Positions 1-12,535 are shown, counted from the stretch's first letter. The stretch is 64,000 nucleotides of DNA from Polytrichum commune (GCA_950295325.1 OX485807.1:14847001-14911000), one strand, 5' to 3'. Made by a program: numbers and translations. Notes: a model not told the origin generated them from the sequence alone.

Positions 1-620
1 AAACTGGGTAAAGCTCCCTCGGTTATAGGGGAGGCATCCAACTATCCCAATGCACCTACAAGAACTTGCTTCAGAGATTTTTGAGTAGGTTTTAGTTAAG
101 TAGCTTTCACACATTTTCATGGTTTTATCTACCAAGCAATGAATGTTGGATAGTTTTTGTCTCATCCCCAAATCCCTTACTACTCATCTGCCTTTCCATC
201 GGTTTTTGGCCCTTCCCATCCCACCTGACTTTAGCTAAGCCTAAAAGTTGGTTCTAAAAGTACGGCCTTCACACCATCAACACTATCTAGTCCCAAGTCT
301 AGTTGGCAAATGATGTGGCATGGTTTACAAGTGGAGGTTTTAAGCCTCCAACACCGACCCTTCCTCCCATCCATACCTAGACATGAGGCAAGAATGTAGG
401 GCCTTTAAAAGTGTCACCTTGTGATTGGTTGCCTTTAGTCTTAGCTATGAGGGCACGAGGAACTCCATTAACAAAAACCGATGGCAAGATAGATGAAGAG
501 TGAGGCATTTGGGGATGGGATAAAAACTATCCAACATGTTAGTGTTTGGTAGATAAAACCATGAACATGTGTGAAAACTACTCTGTTGGTAAATCTAAGG
601 GGAGGGTCCCAGTTTTTGGG
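1..620. mobile_element. Foldback/MITE-like element with long terminal inverted repeats
   Basis: The left end (about 1-210) and the right end (about 470-620) are inverted copies of each other. The left arm reads AAACTGGG, then CTCCCTC, then a stretch around 100-180 with TTTTATCTACCAA and TTGGATAGTTTTT. The right arm read in reverse gives the same blocks in the same order. The window starts at or very near the outer edge, so the left boundary and any target duplication cannot be seen. There is no coding capacity. A non-autonomous inverted-repeat element is the simplest reading. Confidence 0.6.
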
Positions 621-1719
621 CTTGTCGGACAACCTTCTTAATTGTGCCTATAAAATTGAAGGGAGAGTCATGCATCCCGCGTTTGTTGAAGGCTCGTAAC
701 GGTCTGCTCAACTGTAGTAGGCATTTTTTGCAATGAGACTTCCTCGATTAGGTAATTTCAAAACGCATGATTGCTACATGAAACAAACTCTACTACTCCA
801 ACCAAAAGAATTTTCGAAGAGCAATCCTCACTTTATACCGTGTTTGTGTTTAGCTCACATGGACTCCGAAATGCGCAGCTGAATATCGGCTAGAGCAACG
901 ACGTGTTGTAGGCTATGTATGCTGAAATTTCTAGTAACTTGGACTCTAAAATGCACAACCCCCTCCCAACAAAACTTGCACCCTGACTAATCACATGTGT
1001 ACCCTAAACACTTGACTCAAATTATGTTGATTTGCGACCTGCATAGGCTGTGTACATGAGAATCAACCATGACCTCTTCTGAAATGTAGAGCTCGCTCTC
1101 GTTGGAGCAGCGACCTCATTAGGATGTGCACATTGAAATGAATTTGTAGTAATGTGCAGAAGGGTTTGAGCTAAACCAACCACCAAACTAGGAGAAGTGG
1201 ACTCCGAAATGCGCAACTCACAAAACCAGGAACCCAAGTATGGTGAAAAATTTGTGAATTGTGTTGCCGAAATTCCTTAAGAAGGATTCTCACCGCCACC
1301 AGTTTCGATGATTTGGGCTGAGAATTCCGTTGGCCTATGAATTTCCTTATGCTATGAAATGAGCAAATCGTTTCTCGCCTTCGACAAGTCTAGGAGTGGG
1401 ACCCTCCCCTTAGTTTTACCGGTAAAGTCCCTTAGGGAGGTGAGATAGCTAAAACCACCCTTGCCCAATCTGATGCCGCGGTCTATGCGCCTTAGCGGCC
1501 CTAGAATCCCTCTTCGTTGTTAGCGGAGGCAGCAAGCCTTGGCACTGCAACTCCAGGATCAGAGGTATTAGGGGTGACACGCTTGCTTGCCAATTTAGCT
1601 CGGAACCTAATACTGGCTTAGGTGGAGAAGGTCGGTATAAGGATCGAGTCTTAGGCTAAAACCCAACTCACTAAAGTCAGGTGGGGAGGGGGCATTAGGT
1701 GGGAAGGGGGTATAAATAT
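621..1719. other. Gene-free stretch with short dispersed repeats
   Basis: No credible gene. A motif close to GGACTCYGAAATGCGCA recurs at 861, 941 and 1199, suggesting an old degenerate repeat. Around 1395-1425 a block resembling the inner arm of the preceding element (ACCCTCCCCTTAG, TTTTACC) recurs. Confidence 0.35.
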
Positions 1720-2210
1720 TTTAATTAGTGTCACTTACCATTTGAAATTACACAATGCTATAACTACCTATTTGACTGTGTATCTCAAATTTTTGCCAAC
1801 AAAGGTCAAATTGGTTGTTTGGACATTATAGAACATTAGCATCTTTACTCCAAATAATAAGTGACATTAAATACAATATTTAGTGTGCACCATTTATGGT
1901 ATATAGTGTCACATCCATTAACTGTGAAGTGCGAAGGGCCTAAACTAGATGTTTAGAGGTCTCAAAGTGTCACGTCCTATAATTGTTAGCGTGATACTAT
2001 TCGTCAACATAAGCAAATTTTTGAAGCAAAAATTGATTTACATTATGATATTTAGCGTAGCACATTGGATACTTGAGAGGATAGTTTTGCCTTTTAGTGT
2101 ACAAGGGGAAGATATTATTGAGCATACTAATGGCAAGTGCCATGTGTTTACATCTAGTGTTTGCAATGCCATGTATCATGTGTATGCATTTTAGTATTGT
2201 AACTTCCCAT
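1720..2210 (+). mobile_element. Dispersed repeat, same family as 37704-38053
   Basis: The core (about 1995-2190) matches the core at 37795-37990: both have a block with ATTTAGYGTAGCAC, then GGAAGATATTATTGAGCATAC, then AAGTGYCWTGTGTTTA. TTAGTGTCAC near 1726 looks like the terminal motif of this group. It is non-coding apart from short chance ORFs. Exact ends are uncertain. Confidence 0.5.
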
Positions 2211-2372
2211 TAGAGATAGTTTAAGCTCCGACTACTCTATACTATTCGTTTATCTCATAAAAACACGATATTCAATATTTTGAGAGAGTGGGATCCTCTC
2301 AAAAGAATATTGGCCATTTGGACACCTAAAAGTCATGTTAGGTTGATAAATACTAGATTATACTTCAGACGT

Positions 2373-2735
2373 GTAGTTTCCATTAAAATGAGAGTATGTT
2401 AAGCTGGGAAATCGACTCATTAAGGTTGAGTCGACCTAAATGAGGATAATATTTTGTCAATTTTTGTTGAGTCGACCTAAATGAGGATATTATGTTGTCA
2501 ATTTAGGTTGAGTCGACCTAAATGAGGACATTATGTTGTCAATGTAGGCTGAGTCGACCTAAATGAGGACATTATGTTGTCAATGTAAGCTGAGTCGACC
2601 TAAATGAGGACAATTATGTTAGTCAATTTAGGTTGAGTCGACCTAAATGAGGACAATATGTTAGTCAATTTAGGTTGAATCGACCTAATGAGTCGATTTC
2701 CCAGCTTAACATACTCTCATTTTAATGGAAACTAC
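2373..2735. mobile_element. MITE/foldback element with 50-bp perfect inverted termini and internal 41-bp tandem repeats
   Basis: Bases 2373-2422 and the reverse complement of 2686-2735 are identical over 50 bp, beginning GTAGTTTCCATTAAAATGAG. Between them are seven copies of a 41-43 bp repeat; the core GAGTCGACCT starts at 2428, 2469, 2510, 2551, 2592 and 2635, with a GAATCGACCT variant at 2677. Each unit carries its own small palindrome, TTAGGT...ACCTAA around GTCGAC. The perfect termini suggest recent mobility. No clear target duplication is visible. Confidence 0.75.
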
Positions 2736-3721
2736 GGTGGACTTTATGGCGGAAAATCAAATGTTATTTTTTTACTTGTACTCTACAACTTTCCAGTGGT
2801 TTTCATTTCATTCTTGGATTAATAGTTTGCTTTATGTACTCTCAATTCACTGTAAAACTCTCATTTTAATGAATATTGTGTTTATATGTGTTTATATGTT
2901 TTGATTTTCTCCTAGTAATGCATATTGAATTGTCTTATTAATGTGGGCTGCATTTTCTTTGAAACCCACATTAAAGTTGCCATCGCAATTGATTGATGTT
3001 GGCCAACTCACTAGTTCAAATTAATGTGGACCATATTAATTTGTTTGCGTCAAAATATGATCCGGGTAACCGTTTTATTTCAAGTTACATTTGCCCTTGA
3101 ACTAATACTCAAGGAGTTGGTCAAAAGTATATTAACCTAGACAAAGGCTCCTTGGGGCGACAGACGTACAACCACGTAATACGATCATAATGTTGAAACA
3201 CAACAAGAATTACACAAATGGGGCTCAAGGCCTTAGTATTCTAATAATGAACTAGTGACCATACACACCGTGGACTACTTCTCTCAAGAGCTTAACCAAC
3301 AATATCACCTCTACATTGCACCATCTTCTAAGATGCTTGCTATACATGAACAACCAATTTATATACCTAATCTTGCTTATCCGAAAAAATCCGAGGAGCC
3401 CATAACATCGTTCTATGGATTAGCCTATCTATAGTTATCCATAGTAAGTAGATTTTGCCTTGCGTAAATTGAAGTTATTGTAGGTCTAACATTACCATGA
3501 CTCCTAGCTAGCATTATGTCCCATAATGCATGTTATTTGCGGGGAGGGTTGTTCTCGTTGTGCAATCTTCTTATGACTGTAGCAAATCCGCGGTAAAGAA
3601 TTCAATTTCAACTGGCCTCTTTTGCATTAGCACAAAGACACCCTTAAACAACTTCATACACATAACATTATTCAAATCCATAACAATGTTCAGTGGGACT
3701 GACAATATTCCATGAAATAAT

Positions 3722-3751
3722 ATCGTAGACTAATTGTCATTAGTCTACGAT
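3722..3751. repeat. Perfect 13-bp stem hairpin
   Basis: ATCGTAGACTAAT and its exact reverse complement are separated by a 4-base TGTC loop. It is isolated, with no T-run typical of a Pol III terminator nearby. It may be the collapsed core of a small foldback element. Confidence 0.5.
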
Positions 3752-3851
3752 GTATCATGAACTTGCTTAGGCGAATCCAATGTATCTAAGTCGTCTTTGT
3801 GATTCGTGAAGTCGAGGTCTTCCTTAATGGCTAGGATCCCTATATGACAAA

Positions 3852-3955
3852 CAATGTTGGATTAACATTAGTGTTGGTGACACTACACCGCGGTATAGAA
3901 TTAGTATTGAGCAACACAATTAGAATTGGTGACACTAAACATCATACGTAGTGTA
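3852..3955 (-). mobile_element. Fragment of the TTTAGTGTCAC MITE family (antisense)
   Basis: Read on the minus strand, this carries the 5' third of the element seen at 35262-35591: GTTTAGTGTCACCAATTCTAAT, then TTGCTCAATACTA, then TAGTGTCACCAACACTAATG. The rest of the element is missing, so this is a truncated copy. Confidence 0.6.
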
Positions 3956-5267
3956 GGTATTTAGGTTATTATATGGGTAGACAATGATAATTTTAAAGCG
4001 TTGCAAGGTGTAACTCCAAATTTTGACCCACACTAATAGGTGATATTGGTGTATGTTGATAATTGTATTACTGAGGTTTTCTTGAACTTCCATTCTTTTT
4101 AATGGAAACATGAGAGTTGTTGTTAATGGCATGTCATGCTTCATATTCAACCTTGATATTGGAGCGATGGAACAACTACACACACTAATATGGCATAATT
4201 TGAAGGAAATATTTGACCCCACAAAATTGGGAACTGAAGCTAAGTAATCTTGATGTTGGATTTTATGTTGATGTTAAATGGAACTTAATGTTGGTTTTAT
4301 TTTTCTACTCATTCTATTTCTATATCGCAAGTCTTGGGACACACAAGGCGTGTGCTATGGCGCCCAAGTAGAAGCGCGAATTCCATTCGTAACCCATTTC
4401 CAACACCTATTCATAATCCTAAAGTGGGTAGCTGCGTGCTTCACTATGAACACTAATGAAATTACTTTAAGGTCCTCCTCACCACATGATTGGATGTTTT
4501 GGAAAGAAATGTCACTCATATGTTCTTTGGTGCAAGCAACTACCCCCATGAGGAAGGGCAATGGTGCGGGCTTGCTTACTCATCAATACTTTTGATTTTA
4601 GTTTCATAAATATCATGTGCCAAAAAGACATGTGACATGACAAAGGAAGTGTTTCATTCCACATTTTTACTTTTTGACGCCAAGGACGTTGCCACCCTAG
4701 TGAAAGAAGACCTCTCTTATTTGTAGTATGTATGCTAATGGCCAACAAGGATCGAGATCACAACAAAGAGAGTAGTGGACACTTAACCCTTAAACGACAA
4801 TGCAAGCCCCACGGGCTTGGTATTATTTTGGGAGAATCTTGTTCAAAACTTCTACTCCATTGCACCAAATGGGGTTTTTAGAATGCCAAATCGAGCACCT
4901 CAGCAAGATCTATACTTCTTTAGAATAGAGCCTATGTAAATTAATTGGTTAATCATGCTTAAAATGAATTTTAAAAGCCATTTTGGGTGTGGTATCGGGA
5001 AAGCATATGTCCTTTAAGGGTTAATATCCATCATTTTGGACCGCTTTAGAACACCATCACGCCTTGGCCCTCATTTATCATTTCTAAATCACCTGATCAT
5101 GAATAATATTAACCTCCTTTTGGATTTGCTGACGTTATTGAGATTTTTGGGGATTTTTCTAAGTAGTAAATGAGTCTCAATTGCTCAAAGTGTCTGTTAG
5201 AGGCATACACTAAGTGTGCTCCTTTTGGTCACAATGGGAATAGTGCCTCGTCGTATTAGTCCAACTC
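3956..5267. other. Gene-free stretch
   Basis: Only short ORFs without recognisable domains. About 4780-5060 carries phrases (AACCCTTAA, GGTTAATATCC) that recur in the intronic repeats near 36960 and 38520. Nothing else is supportable. Confidence 0.3.
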
Positions 5268-5742
5268 AAATGCACTTTAAACTCCATAGTATCACACCTG
5301 TGGCAACCAAAGTGCATGTGATATTACGGAGTTTTGTAGTGTTAACATGGATACGTGATACTATAGAATTAGTGTAGCATGTGACATTATGAAATAACAC
5401 AAAGGAGATGTGAGGACAATTTGAATTCACTCTCCCGTCACCTACACTAGTGTGGTCCACTCCACTTGGCCTTCCCGGATGATGTGGCATACGCTTGCAC
5501 CAACATTCAACAAGTGGCATAAGAAGAGGAAGACACTAAACATGTTGACACATGGCGCAATGCGGAGGTGTGGGTTGACTTCTTTGGTGGTTTGCATTAA
5601 TGACAAATTTCGTGATATAAGGGAGAGAAATGTGACAATAAGGAGTGAGATTCGAACTACCAACATCCATTCCCAATGGTTTCGGGATATTAGACAGTGT
5701 GTGACATTATGGAGGTTGATATTACGGAGTTTAGGGTGTACT
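5268..5742 (+). mobile_element. MITE with TTTAAACTCC termini
   Basis: It starts CTTTAAACTCCATAGTATCA and ends with the inverted motif GATATTACGGAGTTTAGGG. A second copy in the opposite orientation lies at 15386-15760. The two share internal blocks such as the CATGTGATATTACGG region and a TAAGGGAGAGAAATGTGACAAT-like block. A 147-residue chance ORF crosses it but has no domain. Confidence 0.55.
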
Positions 5743-6632
5743 TTGTTTTACTGGGGACATATAAATACAGAATCAAAACATGATATTTTTTCGCTGGCTG
5801 TAATTTGCAGAGTTGGGATGTTCGCTTGCAAAGTTGTAGTCTGTGTCCTGGTGAGAATGCATATTTGTGCAAGGGCAGTATATTTGACAACCTGAATCCA
5901 CATGCATGTTTAATCCATTAAACAAGGTAGTCAAGGTGGTGATCCAAAATATACTGAAGTAAACATTGTCATTACTATTTGAGTAAAATTTGGACAGGTG
6001 TTACTCCCGACCAATACCTTAAGGATGTCTTGTTCAACACTTTTAAGTGCCGATTTCCATGTGGAAACCTGTGAAAATCCCAGCCATGTGATAATTATGG
6101 GTGGAAAATTTGTTCCAGCTGTGAATTCTTTCATGTCAAACCAGATTGTTAGGCAACTACAGTGATGGTCATCCAAAGTTGCAATGCAAACTCTCTTGAT
6201 GTGCTTGAATTCTCAAAACACCTTTGAAATATGTGCGATAATATGCATTTTTGCAACGTGATAGTGAAGAAAAAATATATAATCATTTACAATTAAGTCT
6301 AATTGACAACATTGATACCTCCGAGTGACATGGCATGCATTATCACTCACAATGACGAAATCCTGAGAATTTTCGTCCACATGACAACACAGCCGCGCCT
6401 ATCACAACCACACAGACTGATTCTTCGAGAGTCTGCAAAGGTGAATATCGAGCCCCTTGAGTCTTGAAAATAGACTCAAAATGTGAATATATGAGATATT
6501 CATATTTTGAGTCTATAGGATCATTATATAGGCAATTACACTATTATAGGCACCACTATAGGATCAACTTAGACTGCAACTTATGTAACATTCGAATATT
6601 TATAAAACCTCTGCAGATTCACATAGATGATC

Positions 6633-9600
6633 CTAGGTCCTTGTGGCAACATTAATATGTAAGCCATTGGTCATGAGCAAGGTGGACATTTGTCGGGGCT
6701 TGACGATGAATCCTGGGACGAGCTGGAACGTGAAGAATTGACAAATGATGGCCACTGTCATCCTCAGCTGCATCATGGCTGAATCCTTTCCCAAGCAAAT
6801 CCGTGGTCCAGCCTGTTTATAAATGTATGCAATCACATCAATAGTAGTCTATCGCAAAGAAATCCAAAATTGTGGCATCAATTTTTTTCTCAAACAGGCG
6901 AATAACAATTTATAATGCATGAAATGTAGTGGGGAGGTCACATAATAGGAGAAAAAAGAAAGATGCCTCCAATGCTGTTACAGGTGCAAGATATGGTGTT
7001 GCTTCAACTTCAAGTTGGTTTAAGTTTATATGTAATCTCGAAACATGCATCAAGAACTAGTGCTTCCTTTCAAAGGTGAACACCTTGAACATGCGCAAAA
7101 AAGTTGGCATACACCTATCTCCCTCAAGGGCAAGCCACTCGGTTCCCATGGTGGTGGTTTTCATTACAATTGGGTGGACCATACATAACGGGTAGGATGC
7201 ATCGGAAAAGTCACTTATCTGAGCACTCCTCCGGCCTTAGGCAGGATTAACCTTGGAGTTTTTCCCCCTCCCAGAAAAGAAACCCTTCAGTAAACCAGTT
7301 TTTAATCTAAGTGATAGTTAGATTAGGATTAGCAATATAGAGTTGGAGAGGCCACAATGATGATGGAAGTCCACCAATGGTGTGGTGTTAGAAGAGATTG
7401 GATGTTGATTGCTGAATTTTGGCAAAGTCTTGATTAGTTTAGGTGAAGTTATTTTGATTCAATTGGGTAGAGTGCTACCTAGTTTGTAAAAATTTCTGCC
7501 ATGAAGAGCATTAAAGCATTAATTCTATAATTGTTATTACCCCGGAATGACATGAGTAGGCAATCAAATTATGTGAGCTTTGAAGTACAAGCAAATGCAT
7601 AATTACAATAGGGGGTTTTTCGTTTCACACAAGGCCATGATACCTCTTTCAAGATGTTGACTCGAGCAGTACCTGGAAAGTGGTGAACTTAAATGACGAT
7701 TGCATTTGGACAACACCATCAACGAGCCATCGTTCAGGTTTGAATTGCTTTGCATCAGGGCCCCAGAGAGAAGTCATTCGTCCCATGCCGTAAGCCGAAT
7801 AGCTGACCATTGAACCCCCCTTCACCACTGTGCCATCAGGAAGGACATCATCGGCCAATACACTCTTTGGATCCTGCACATGCAAATTTTCTCAAGTTTT
7901 CAACTCATGCATCAATTCTCAAACCAACGAAATCAACAATCGTGTCCAGAGTACGATTCATCAATTTACTGTCAACATGATTTCCACTTATTTAGAGTTA
8001 TCAGTATATTCCCCAGGTCAGACCCTGGGTTCTCTAAAAGATGCGTCTGAGAGCTCATGCACAAACTGACCCATGCTAAAAGAGTGGGGCTGGCTTATAC
8101 TAAACCATCTGTCTAGTTTATCCCAATAGGATCAGCAGGCCAAGCTAGCCTCACATAAGCTGATCCGGGATTTAGGGGCGGTGGATCTATGGGTAAGAGC
8201 ACACTTTAGATCCTAAAGTTCTCTTAACATTTTCTGGATTGACAAAAGAGGCCAGAGGAGTTTCACCCATGTTTCTAAATTAGGCTCCAACACAAGATGC
8301 TCTAATGAGCTCTTAATAGAAAAATACCTCAAATATGCACCAATCTCACAAAGAGTTCGGTGCCTCTCTGAGGGACTTTGCATATAATTTATTGTAACGA
8401 CCATATCTAAGGATGGGTTAAAATAGGGTCCGGGTTCAGGTCCAAAGTACTCCTCGACGGACATTACTTTTGGTCTCAAGACATTACTAGGAGTGTTTTC
8501 TCAGGTGCAGACTGCCAAGATTTGATGGGAACGTGATGCCCTGTTAGCACCACTTCCTTATTCCATACGTTAGACCCAGACCCTATTGTAAACTCCTTGG
8601 GTCCAAAATGTTGCTAGCAACCAATGGGATCGCTCGATTTTGGAGTTTCTTTGGTCTTGGACGCTAGTGTAAACCCACACTAGTGTAATGAATTTTCAGT
8701 CGTTGTAGACTGAAGACTCAAACAGTGAAAATGTGCAACTAGAATCCTAAAGGAATGAAAATTGAGAGTTTAGAGTTTAGGGCTTAGAGGAAGGGATTGA
8801 TTACTCGCCATGGGCACAGCAGGATACAGGCGCAGCGTTTCCAAAATGGTAGCATGCAGGTAGTGCAGATTCATGAGAGAGTCATATGTGAGCCGGTGGG
8901 AGAATGCTAGCAATCTGCTATGAAATTTCTGCTCACAAAAAGAAGAGACTTCTGCTTCTTCTTCTTCAGTGACCTCATCATGCTCATCGTAAGCATGCTG
9001 CAATTCCTCATGGATCTTCTGAGCCACCTCAGGATGTAGAATCATCATGTACACAAACCACGAGAGAGTGACGGCGGTTGTGTCCCTCCCCGCAAGCACA
9101 AAGTTCAACATGGTGTCACGGAAGTTTTTGTCACTGAGATATTCACCCGTGTTGGTACTTGATAGCAGGGACCTGGTAAAAAGGTCTTTCCTTGCCTGCC
9201 AGAAATGATCTCAAAATATTAAAATCAAATGTCAATTTCTTACAGAGTTTTGAAACTGGAATGTTCTTAAAACTATTGTGGTCATATAGGGGCATCCACT
9301 TGTGCCACATCTGTGGTTATGCCCCACCTTTGGCATGTGATGTAATGCTTCTTGGATAATCAAATTATGACCCTGCTAAAAAACCTCATGATGATTGTGT
9401 GAGAGCAGGACCATAAGTGACGTGCCACACTTGCTTATTATGCCTTATAGAAGGTATGCAGGCCTTGCACGGTCACTTTTTTCTATTGGGTTACCTATAC
9501 GTAAGTGGTGTGTGGTTAGGTGTGGATGTAAGAACGGATACTAGAAAGACATGTATCTGCACTACATGCTCAAAATTTGTTGATCATTCAAAGCTCAATA

Positions 9601-12520
9601 TTCAACAAAATTGGGAGGATCTATATGACCATTCCATGAGCTCGAGATTCTTCACTTTGATAATGAATAAGATATTTATATGAGCTCCAAAAATTATCAG
9701 CAATCATCTTGCACTAATTGCGTGTTTCGCATCCCAGGAGAAGTGGGTGCAGAGCTAAAAGTGCCCATTTAAATCCTGCTTACCTTATAGTTCATAAAAA
9801 GTGTAAAATCCGAAAATCCATGGCATAGCTCAACGCCAAATCCATGATGCCATTAATGCTGTAAAGAGTATTGAAGGGAGAATGCGAAATGCACCTGGTT
9901 GAAAGAATCTTCCATCCCCGCGCTCTTCAAGGCCGCGAACTCGGCTTTCCTTGTCTTGATGACATTAAATATGAATGCGTCCACCACCTTGGCACTCTTG
10001 GTTAATTTGGCCTCTGACCCAATGTTGAAGGCGCGTTTGAGCTTCCAAAGAGGATCCATGAACCTGCCTGAACAGACCTCATTTGTAGTTTCGAATGCCC
10101 TTGCAAATGGCACGTCGGGTAGATTGGCCTTGAGAGAGTCAATGTCCATGCCAAACCCAATTTTGCAGATGGAGTCTAAGGTATACCTCATGAACAAGTC
10201 CTGTTTTATGATGCGTGTCACACACAGGGTTACGCAAGACAAAACAGTTCTTTGAATTTTGTGTAATTCAACAAAACATATAAGCACAAGAACTTAGTGG
10301 ATGTTTTACATCACAAAACCTCTACAATGATATGTTGACACTTATTTCACATTGAATCCATCGTTTGTGGGTTGCAAATTTTAACATATTAATATTCTAT
10401 AATTTTAGTTGCAAGACCTATAAGGTTTCAATTCTGGATTGGATAAAATGTTGAACTAATTATTAGCTAAATGTTGAGTAAGCACTGAAAAGATTGTAAA
10501 ATATACTGTATGTATCAACATTGGTTTCACATTGATCCAATCACATCAGACAGCAACATTGAATTAATGCCTACCGATGTAGGGTTGCAATTTTAAACTG
10601 TTGTTTCTATATTTTCTATTTGCAAGACCTATAAGATTGAGGCTACAAGATTGGTTCCTTGCAGTTAGAGGTTTCTTCCACAATATTTTCTTCAGGGGGT
10701 TTCCAGGTCAAGTAAGCCTATAAATGGGTGACTTCTCAGTGACAAAATTTGTCAAGATTTTGAGGAATTAGGTTAGAGTGAATTGAAACTCCACCTGGAT
10801 GTCCACAGACTGTTGTCTCATTGCAGCGCCATTAAGAATGTCAGCCAGAACCACAGAGTAGTCTCGAAACACCACGATGCTGAAATCTCGCAACACATTT
10901 GAGGAGAATTGTAAGCTCGCGGTTTTGCGCTCTTTCCTCCAATTCTCACCATCCGCATTGAATATGCCGTTTCCAAGGAAAACATCAAATTTTTCATGAA
11001 ATTGAGACCCCTGGCACCCACAAATAAAAATCGCAGTATTAGCTTCCTCTTCCAAATTCTCCAGAATCTATTTACAATACTTGCAGATGCAGATTCATTT
11101 ACTAAATGCATACTTACAAGTGCAAGATTCATGTGTGAAAGACATACTTACAAATGCAGAATTCATATACTAGAGCAAGAAATACAACAACTTGACACAT
11201 TCAATAAAAGAGACCTTGAGCAGAGGAGCGAAATGATTCCTTCAATTGCAAGATCAATTGATGTGAGTAAGATCAAGAAACACATTGTAGTAGACCGATT
11301 CAACGTATTTGAAAATGAAACCCCTAAGGATAGTAAGTAATTCGTTTCTACAGTTGACATGAATTGCTGCACGGAGACTGGTTCGTAACCTCAGACCTAC
11401 TTCGACATCCAACAAACCCCAGTTTCACAAAACTCTTTGCATTTGGAATTGAGTAGAGGATAAGTTACTCCACCTCCAGAATGCAATTTGCAACTGTAGC
11501 TGAAGAACAGCATACGCTGCAGGGATATCTACTGGTCACCCCATACTGAAACCTAATGATTATGATATAATCTGGGATACTTGATTGATGATACTTGCAA
11601 GTGCAGAGTTCATATAATAAAGCACTTCACAAAAAAAAGAAAATGCACCAGTAGACTGACTTGACGCATTTGAAAAAAAAAACTCCCTCAAACGGACAGC
11701 AGTAATTCCTTTCTTAGACCACTTAGTTGACATGGATTGCTGCTCGGGGACTGTTTTGTAACCTCAGACCAACACACCCCAATTTCACAACACTCCTTGC
11801 AATTCAGACTTAAGTATAGTATATACTCCACCTGCAGAATAAAATTACATACCATAGATGATGAACAGCATAGCTTGCAGGGAGACCTAAATCTACCTAA
11901 AGATCGTATATACTTCACCTGCAACATAGAACTGAGAAACTGTAGCTGATGAACGACATAAGTTGCAAGGATACCTAAAAATTATGCTCCACGTAGGTAC
12001 AAATCTTGGGATAATTGTTGAAATTGGTTTTGAGGATGTCCAATAAATCCTAATTTTACAAAACTCCTTGCATGCAGAATTGGGTGGAATATGTACTCCA
12101 CCAGCAACATAGAACTGACAACTGTAGCTGATGAACCCCAAACATTGCAATGATACCTATTGCAAAGATTACGATGCTCTGCATACATACCTTGGGATAA
12201 TTGTTGAAATTCGTTTTGAGGATGTACTCCACGTTGGCAGGGTCGGCTGTGAAGACGTAGCTTGTATCCACCAACACGCAGCGGAAGGTGAGTCCGTACT
12301 TCTCAAAGTAGGGCACCAGCCAGTCGTTCAAGTGATCGTAGTTCCAGAGCACCTCCACCGTGGACCCCAGTAACGGCCACTGAATAGGACCCTTCCTTGT
12401 CTTCACGCCGTTTTGAACTACCCATATCATCAGCAATGCTATTCCCACCGCTACACCCACCGTTCCCCATGTACCCAAGCATGAGCTCCCTCCCACCATT
12501 CCGCTCAAGCTCACCATCAT
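6633..12520 (-). CDS. CYP704B: Cytochrome P450, CYP704B-like long-chain fatty-acid omega-hydroxylase
   Basis: Six exons join in one frame: 12520-12191, 11010-10795, 10200-9895, 9195-8809, 7873-7673 and 6812-6633, giving 539 residues. The order is: N-terminal membrane anchor (about 14-36); the stretch to residue 110 ending LKTNFNNYPK; the I-helix AGRDTT at 319-324; ETLR (ExxR) at 403-406; FKPERW at 457-462; and the haem loop FQAGPRICLG, split by the last intron, with ligand Cys486. The sequence follows Arabidopsis CYP704B1 closely along its whole length. That family omega-hydroxylates long-chain fatty acids at the ER for sporopollenin in spore and pollen walls. The start is the first of two adjacent ATGs. 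Four introns are GT-AG; intron 4 appears to be GC-AG (ATG|GCGAGT). Introns 1 and 2 are full of repeats. Family call firm; substrate inferred. Confidence 0.93.
6980..7230 (+). repeat. Dispersed repeat R1 inside CYP704B intron 5
   Basis: It carries, in order, TGTTGCTTCAACTTCAAGTTGG, AAAGGTGAACACCTTGAAC, CACCTATCTCCCTCAAGGGC, GGTGGACCATAC and a GGAAAAGTCACTTATCTGAGCA block. The same blocks recur in the last QSOX intron (53275-53500, right part), in TPR-gene intron 4 (39545-39640, left part) and inverted at 63440-63720. Probably a non-autonomous transposon or SINE-like family; it has no ORF. Confidence 0.6.
8080..8640 (+). repeat. Dispersed repeat R2 inside CYP704B intron 4
   Basis: The segment 8210-8400 (CCTAAAGTTCT, TGACAAAAGAG, CAYGTTTCTAAA, CTCTTAATAGAAAA, GGACTTTGC) aligns with 24070-24270. 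The downstream half has an internal inverted pair (TAGGGTCCGGGTTCAGGTCC against AGACCCAGACCCTATTGT). Non-coding, presumably mobile. Confidence 0.5.
9470..9690 (+). repeat. Dispersed repeat R3 inside CYP704B intron 3
   Basis: It matches 31290-31500, sharing a GGTYACCTATA block, GGTGTGTGGKTAGGTG, AAAGACATGT and an AATTGGGA block. The pair shows that the same element landed once in an intron and once in the accA upstream region. Confidence 0.5.
10290..10680 (-). repeat. Intron-resident repeat family R4, two copies in CYP704B intron 2
   Basis: Two related blocks (about 10290-10460 and 10500-10680), read on the minus strand, contain AGGTCTTGCAA, then an AT-rich stretch, then TTGCAACCC, then a TTCAATGTGAAA block. 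The same order occurs on the plus strand in TPR-gene intron 1 (twice, 42040-42300 and 42310-42540) and in QSOX intron 2 (57570-57720). Confidence 0.55.
11353..12185. repeat. Degenerate tandem repeats filling CYP704B intron 1
   Basis: A block starting GTTGACATGAATTGCTGC at 11353 recurs at 11728 (GTTGACATGGATTGCTGC). Each is followed by ACCTCAGACC, a TTTCACAAAACTC block, a TACTCCACCTGCAGAAT block and an AACTGTAGCTGATGAAC block. Shorter partial units follow at about 11906 and 12038. The period is roughly 375 bp for the long units. The open frames here are chance readings of the repeats. Confidence 0.65.
12004..12038 (-). pseudogene. Copy of the 3' end of CYP704B exon 1 inside intron 1
   Basis: This stretch repeats the last codons of exon 1 (12191-12225, encoding LKTNFNNYPK) with about one mismatch in 35 bases. 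It lies about 187 bp further into intron 1. The splice donor of the true exon (AAG|GTATGT) reads AAG|ATTTGT in the copy, so the decoy donor has lost its GT. Confidence 0.75.
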
Positions 12521-12535
12521 GGGACCTGACTTAAC

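Noticed and set aside
2428-2690. CRISPR-like array (seven evenly spaced repeats)
   Set aside because: Plant nuclear context, the whole 41-bp unit repeats without unique spacers, and it sits inside an inverted-repeat element.
5452-5895. 147-codon plus-strand ORF
   Set aside because: It lies mostly within a MITE, has no domain and no gene-like context, and its overlapping frames are also open.
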